From contig NZ_WQRF01000002.1 of assembly GCF_009758415.1 (NCBI RefSeq), positions 496,001 to 560,000 of the forward strand: a DNA stretch of 64,000 bases, read 5' to 3'. Source of the stretch: Devosia marina. GTDB taxonomy: Bacteria; Pseudomonadota; Alphaproteobacteria; Rhizobiales; Devosiaceae. The notes below the pieces were generated by a model. That model saw only the letters and a list, made by a program, of their open reading frames with translations. It was not told the DNA's origin and made no database searches. The translations under genes were made by a program, and so were the position numbers. Positions within the stretch are counted from its first letter, which is position 1. Each line of letters opens with the position of its first letter. This document shows, piece after piece, positions 63,270 to 64,000 of the stretch.

Positions 63270-63674
63270 ATGGACTTTCTAGCTGTCAATTGGCTGGCCA
63301 TCGTGCTGGCTACCGTGGCCAGCATGGCGCTGGGTGCGGCCTGGTATGGGGTGTTGTCCGCCCAATGGCTGGCTGCTTCGGGCCGGACCAAGGAGGATAT
63401 CGATCCCAAGGACTTCATGCCCTATGTGTGGTCGGTGATCGTACAGCTTGTCATGGCCTATTTCCTGGCCGTTCTGACACCGCCCCTGGCCGGCGCCATG
63501 ACCATCGGCCACGGGCTGCAGATCGCATTCCTGATGTGGCTGGGCTTTGTGCTGACCTCGATGATCCTTAACCACCGCTACCAGGGCAAGCCCTGGTCGC
63601 TGACCGCCATCGATAGCGGTTATATCCTGGCGGCCCTATTGGTGCAGGGGCTGGTGCTGGGCCTGTTCGGCTGA
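63270..63674 (+). CDS. DUF1761 family membrane protein
   Basis: A 134-residue protein with four helices. MDFLAVNWLAIVLATVASMA and GAAWYGVLSAQWLAASGRT match the DUF1761 start; the third and fourth helices end with GYILAALLVQGLVLGLFG. Function unknown. ATG at 63270 has GGGGGAAG upstream; the start at 63237 lies in the leader. Convergent with the septation protein gene, 3 bases apart. Confidence 0.87.
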   Translation: MDFLAVNWLAIVLATVASMALGAAWYGVLSAQWLAASGRTKEDIDPKDFMPYVWSVIVQLVMAYFLAVLTPPLAGAMTIGHGLQIAFLMWLGFVLTSMILNHRYQGKPWSLTAIDSGYILAALLVQGLVLGLFG

Positions 63675-63677
63675 ATG

Positions 63678-64000
63678 TCAGCTTTCGACCACGACCGGCG
63701 GGGCCTTTACCGGTTCCGCCGGCGGCGCATATTTGTTGAGCAGCGGAAGCTGGCTCATCGAGAAGATCACGGTCAGCGGCATGATGCCCCAGACCTTGAA
63801 GGCGACCCAGAAGTCGGTCGAAAAGCTGCGCCAGACCACTTCGTTGAGCACCGCAAGCACGATGAAGAACAGACCCCAATTCAGGGTCAGCTTCCACCAG
63901 CCCTCGGGCTTGAGCTTATAGACATCACCAAACACATATTTCAGCAGCGACTGCCCGAACAGCAGCCCGCCCAGTAGCACTGACGCAAACAGCGTGTTGG
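63678..64000 (-). CDS. Septation protein A (YciB/IspZ), 5' part cut by window edge
   Basis: An inner-membrane protein linked with cell envelope and septation. The visible C-terminal part reads [17 protein letters not shown], then [40 protein letters not shown], a last helix and a Pro-rich tail. These are the hallmark blocks of the YciB family. About 107 of roughly 200 residues are visible. The N-terminal half lies beyond 64000. Confidence 0.92.
   Translation of the reverse strand, partial: NTLFASVLLGGLLFGQSLLKYVFGDVYKLKPEGWWKLTLNWGLFFIVLAVLNEVVWRSFSTDFWVAFKVWGIMPLTVIFSMSQLPLLNKYAPPAEPVKAPPVVVES

Noticed and set aside
1..64000. CRISPR array, insertion sequence, prophage or genomic island
   Set aside because: No regularly spaced direct repeats, no transposase, integrase or phage genes, and composition looks even throughout.

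Overview
The window is high-GC chromosomal DNA with dense, short-spaced genes. Gene content and order point to an alphaproteobacterium of the order Hyphomicrobiales, most like Devosia or a close relative (inference from protein resemblance and synteny; no search was run). Supporting signs are mtgA-rpmF, hisC-tyrC, ftsEX beside a zinc-ribbon protein, tlpA divergent from argH, hemC-hemD-mitofilin-hemY, and a GTTC-N7-GTTC SOS box. There is no rRNA, CRISPR array, transposase, integrase or prophage. One tRNA gene, tRNA-Thr(CGT), is present.

Layout. 1-6.5 kb: ispA (cut by the edge), mtgA, rpmF, fumC, a VOC protein, small membrane and hypothetical proteins, gloB and a methyltransferase. 6.9-10.8 kb: hisC-tyrC, a DUF2125 protein and a ChaC-like cyclotransferase, with interspersed palindromic repeats. 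10.8-15.3 kb: a hypothetical protein, plsC, ftsX-ftsE, a zinc-ribbon protein and a CpdR-like receiver. 15.3-19.6 kb: lysA, a second ChaC-like gene, argH and tlpA. 19.8-24.8 kb: a YjfB-like protein, rhomboid protease, cobalamin adenosyltransferase, a LysR regulator with its divergent oxidoreductase, and gluQ. 25-31.6 kb: rlmN-VOC-HNH, rlmJ with a LysE exporter, a serine hydrolase, Lrp and argG. 31.7-37.4 kb: a PAS-GGDEF-EAL protein, a sigma factor with two VOC proteins, and typA. 37.5-44.1 kb: DedA, YggT, UPF0235, H+-pyrophosphatase hppA, a NavAb-type sodium channel, soluble pyrophosphatase and a universal stress protein. 44.2-51.3 kb: a secreted hypothetical protein, a TerB-like protein and the imuA-imuB-dnaE2 mutagenesis cassette. 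51.3-55.1 kb: pterin dehydratase, a second GGDEF-EAL protein, a FeeM-like acyltransferase and tRNA-Thr. 55.1-64 kb: hemY, a mitofilin-like gene, hemD and hemC on the minus strand, then tsaD, gpsA, YciI, EVE, a siderophore-interacting protein, a DUF1761 protein and septation protein A (cut by the edge).

Functional links. Arginine synthesis is represented by argG and argH, lysine by lysA, histidine and aromatic amino acids by hisC and tyrC, and tetrapyrrole synthesis by hemC, hemD and hemY. Pyrophosphate is handled by HppA and Ppa on either side of an ion channel. SOS mutagenesis is encoded by a complete three-gene cassette with a visible LexA box. Two c-di-GMP proteins differ in their inhibitory site.

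Most of the window is ordinary core genome. The least explained parts are a strongly structured stretch near 41.94-42.03 kb upstream of the sodium-channel gene, the FeeM-like acyltransferase beside a c-di-GMP enzyme, the HNH protein coupled to rlmN, and several intergenic repeat families.
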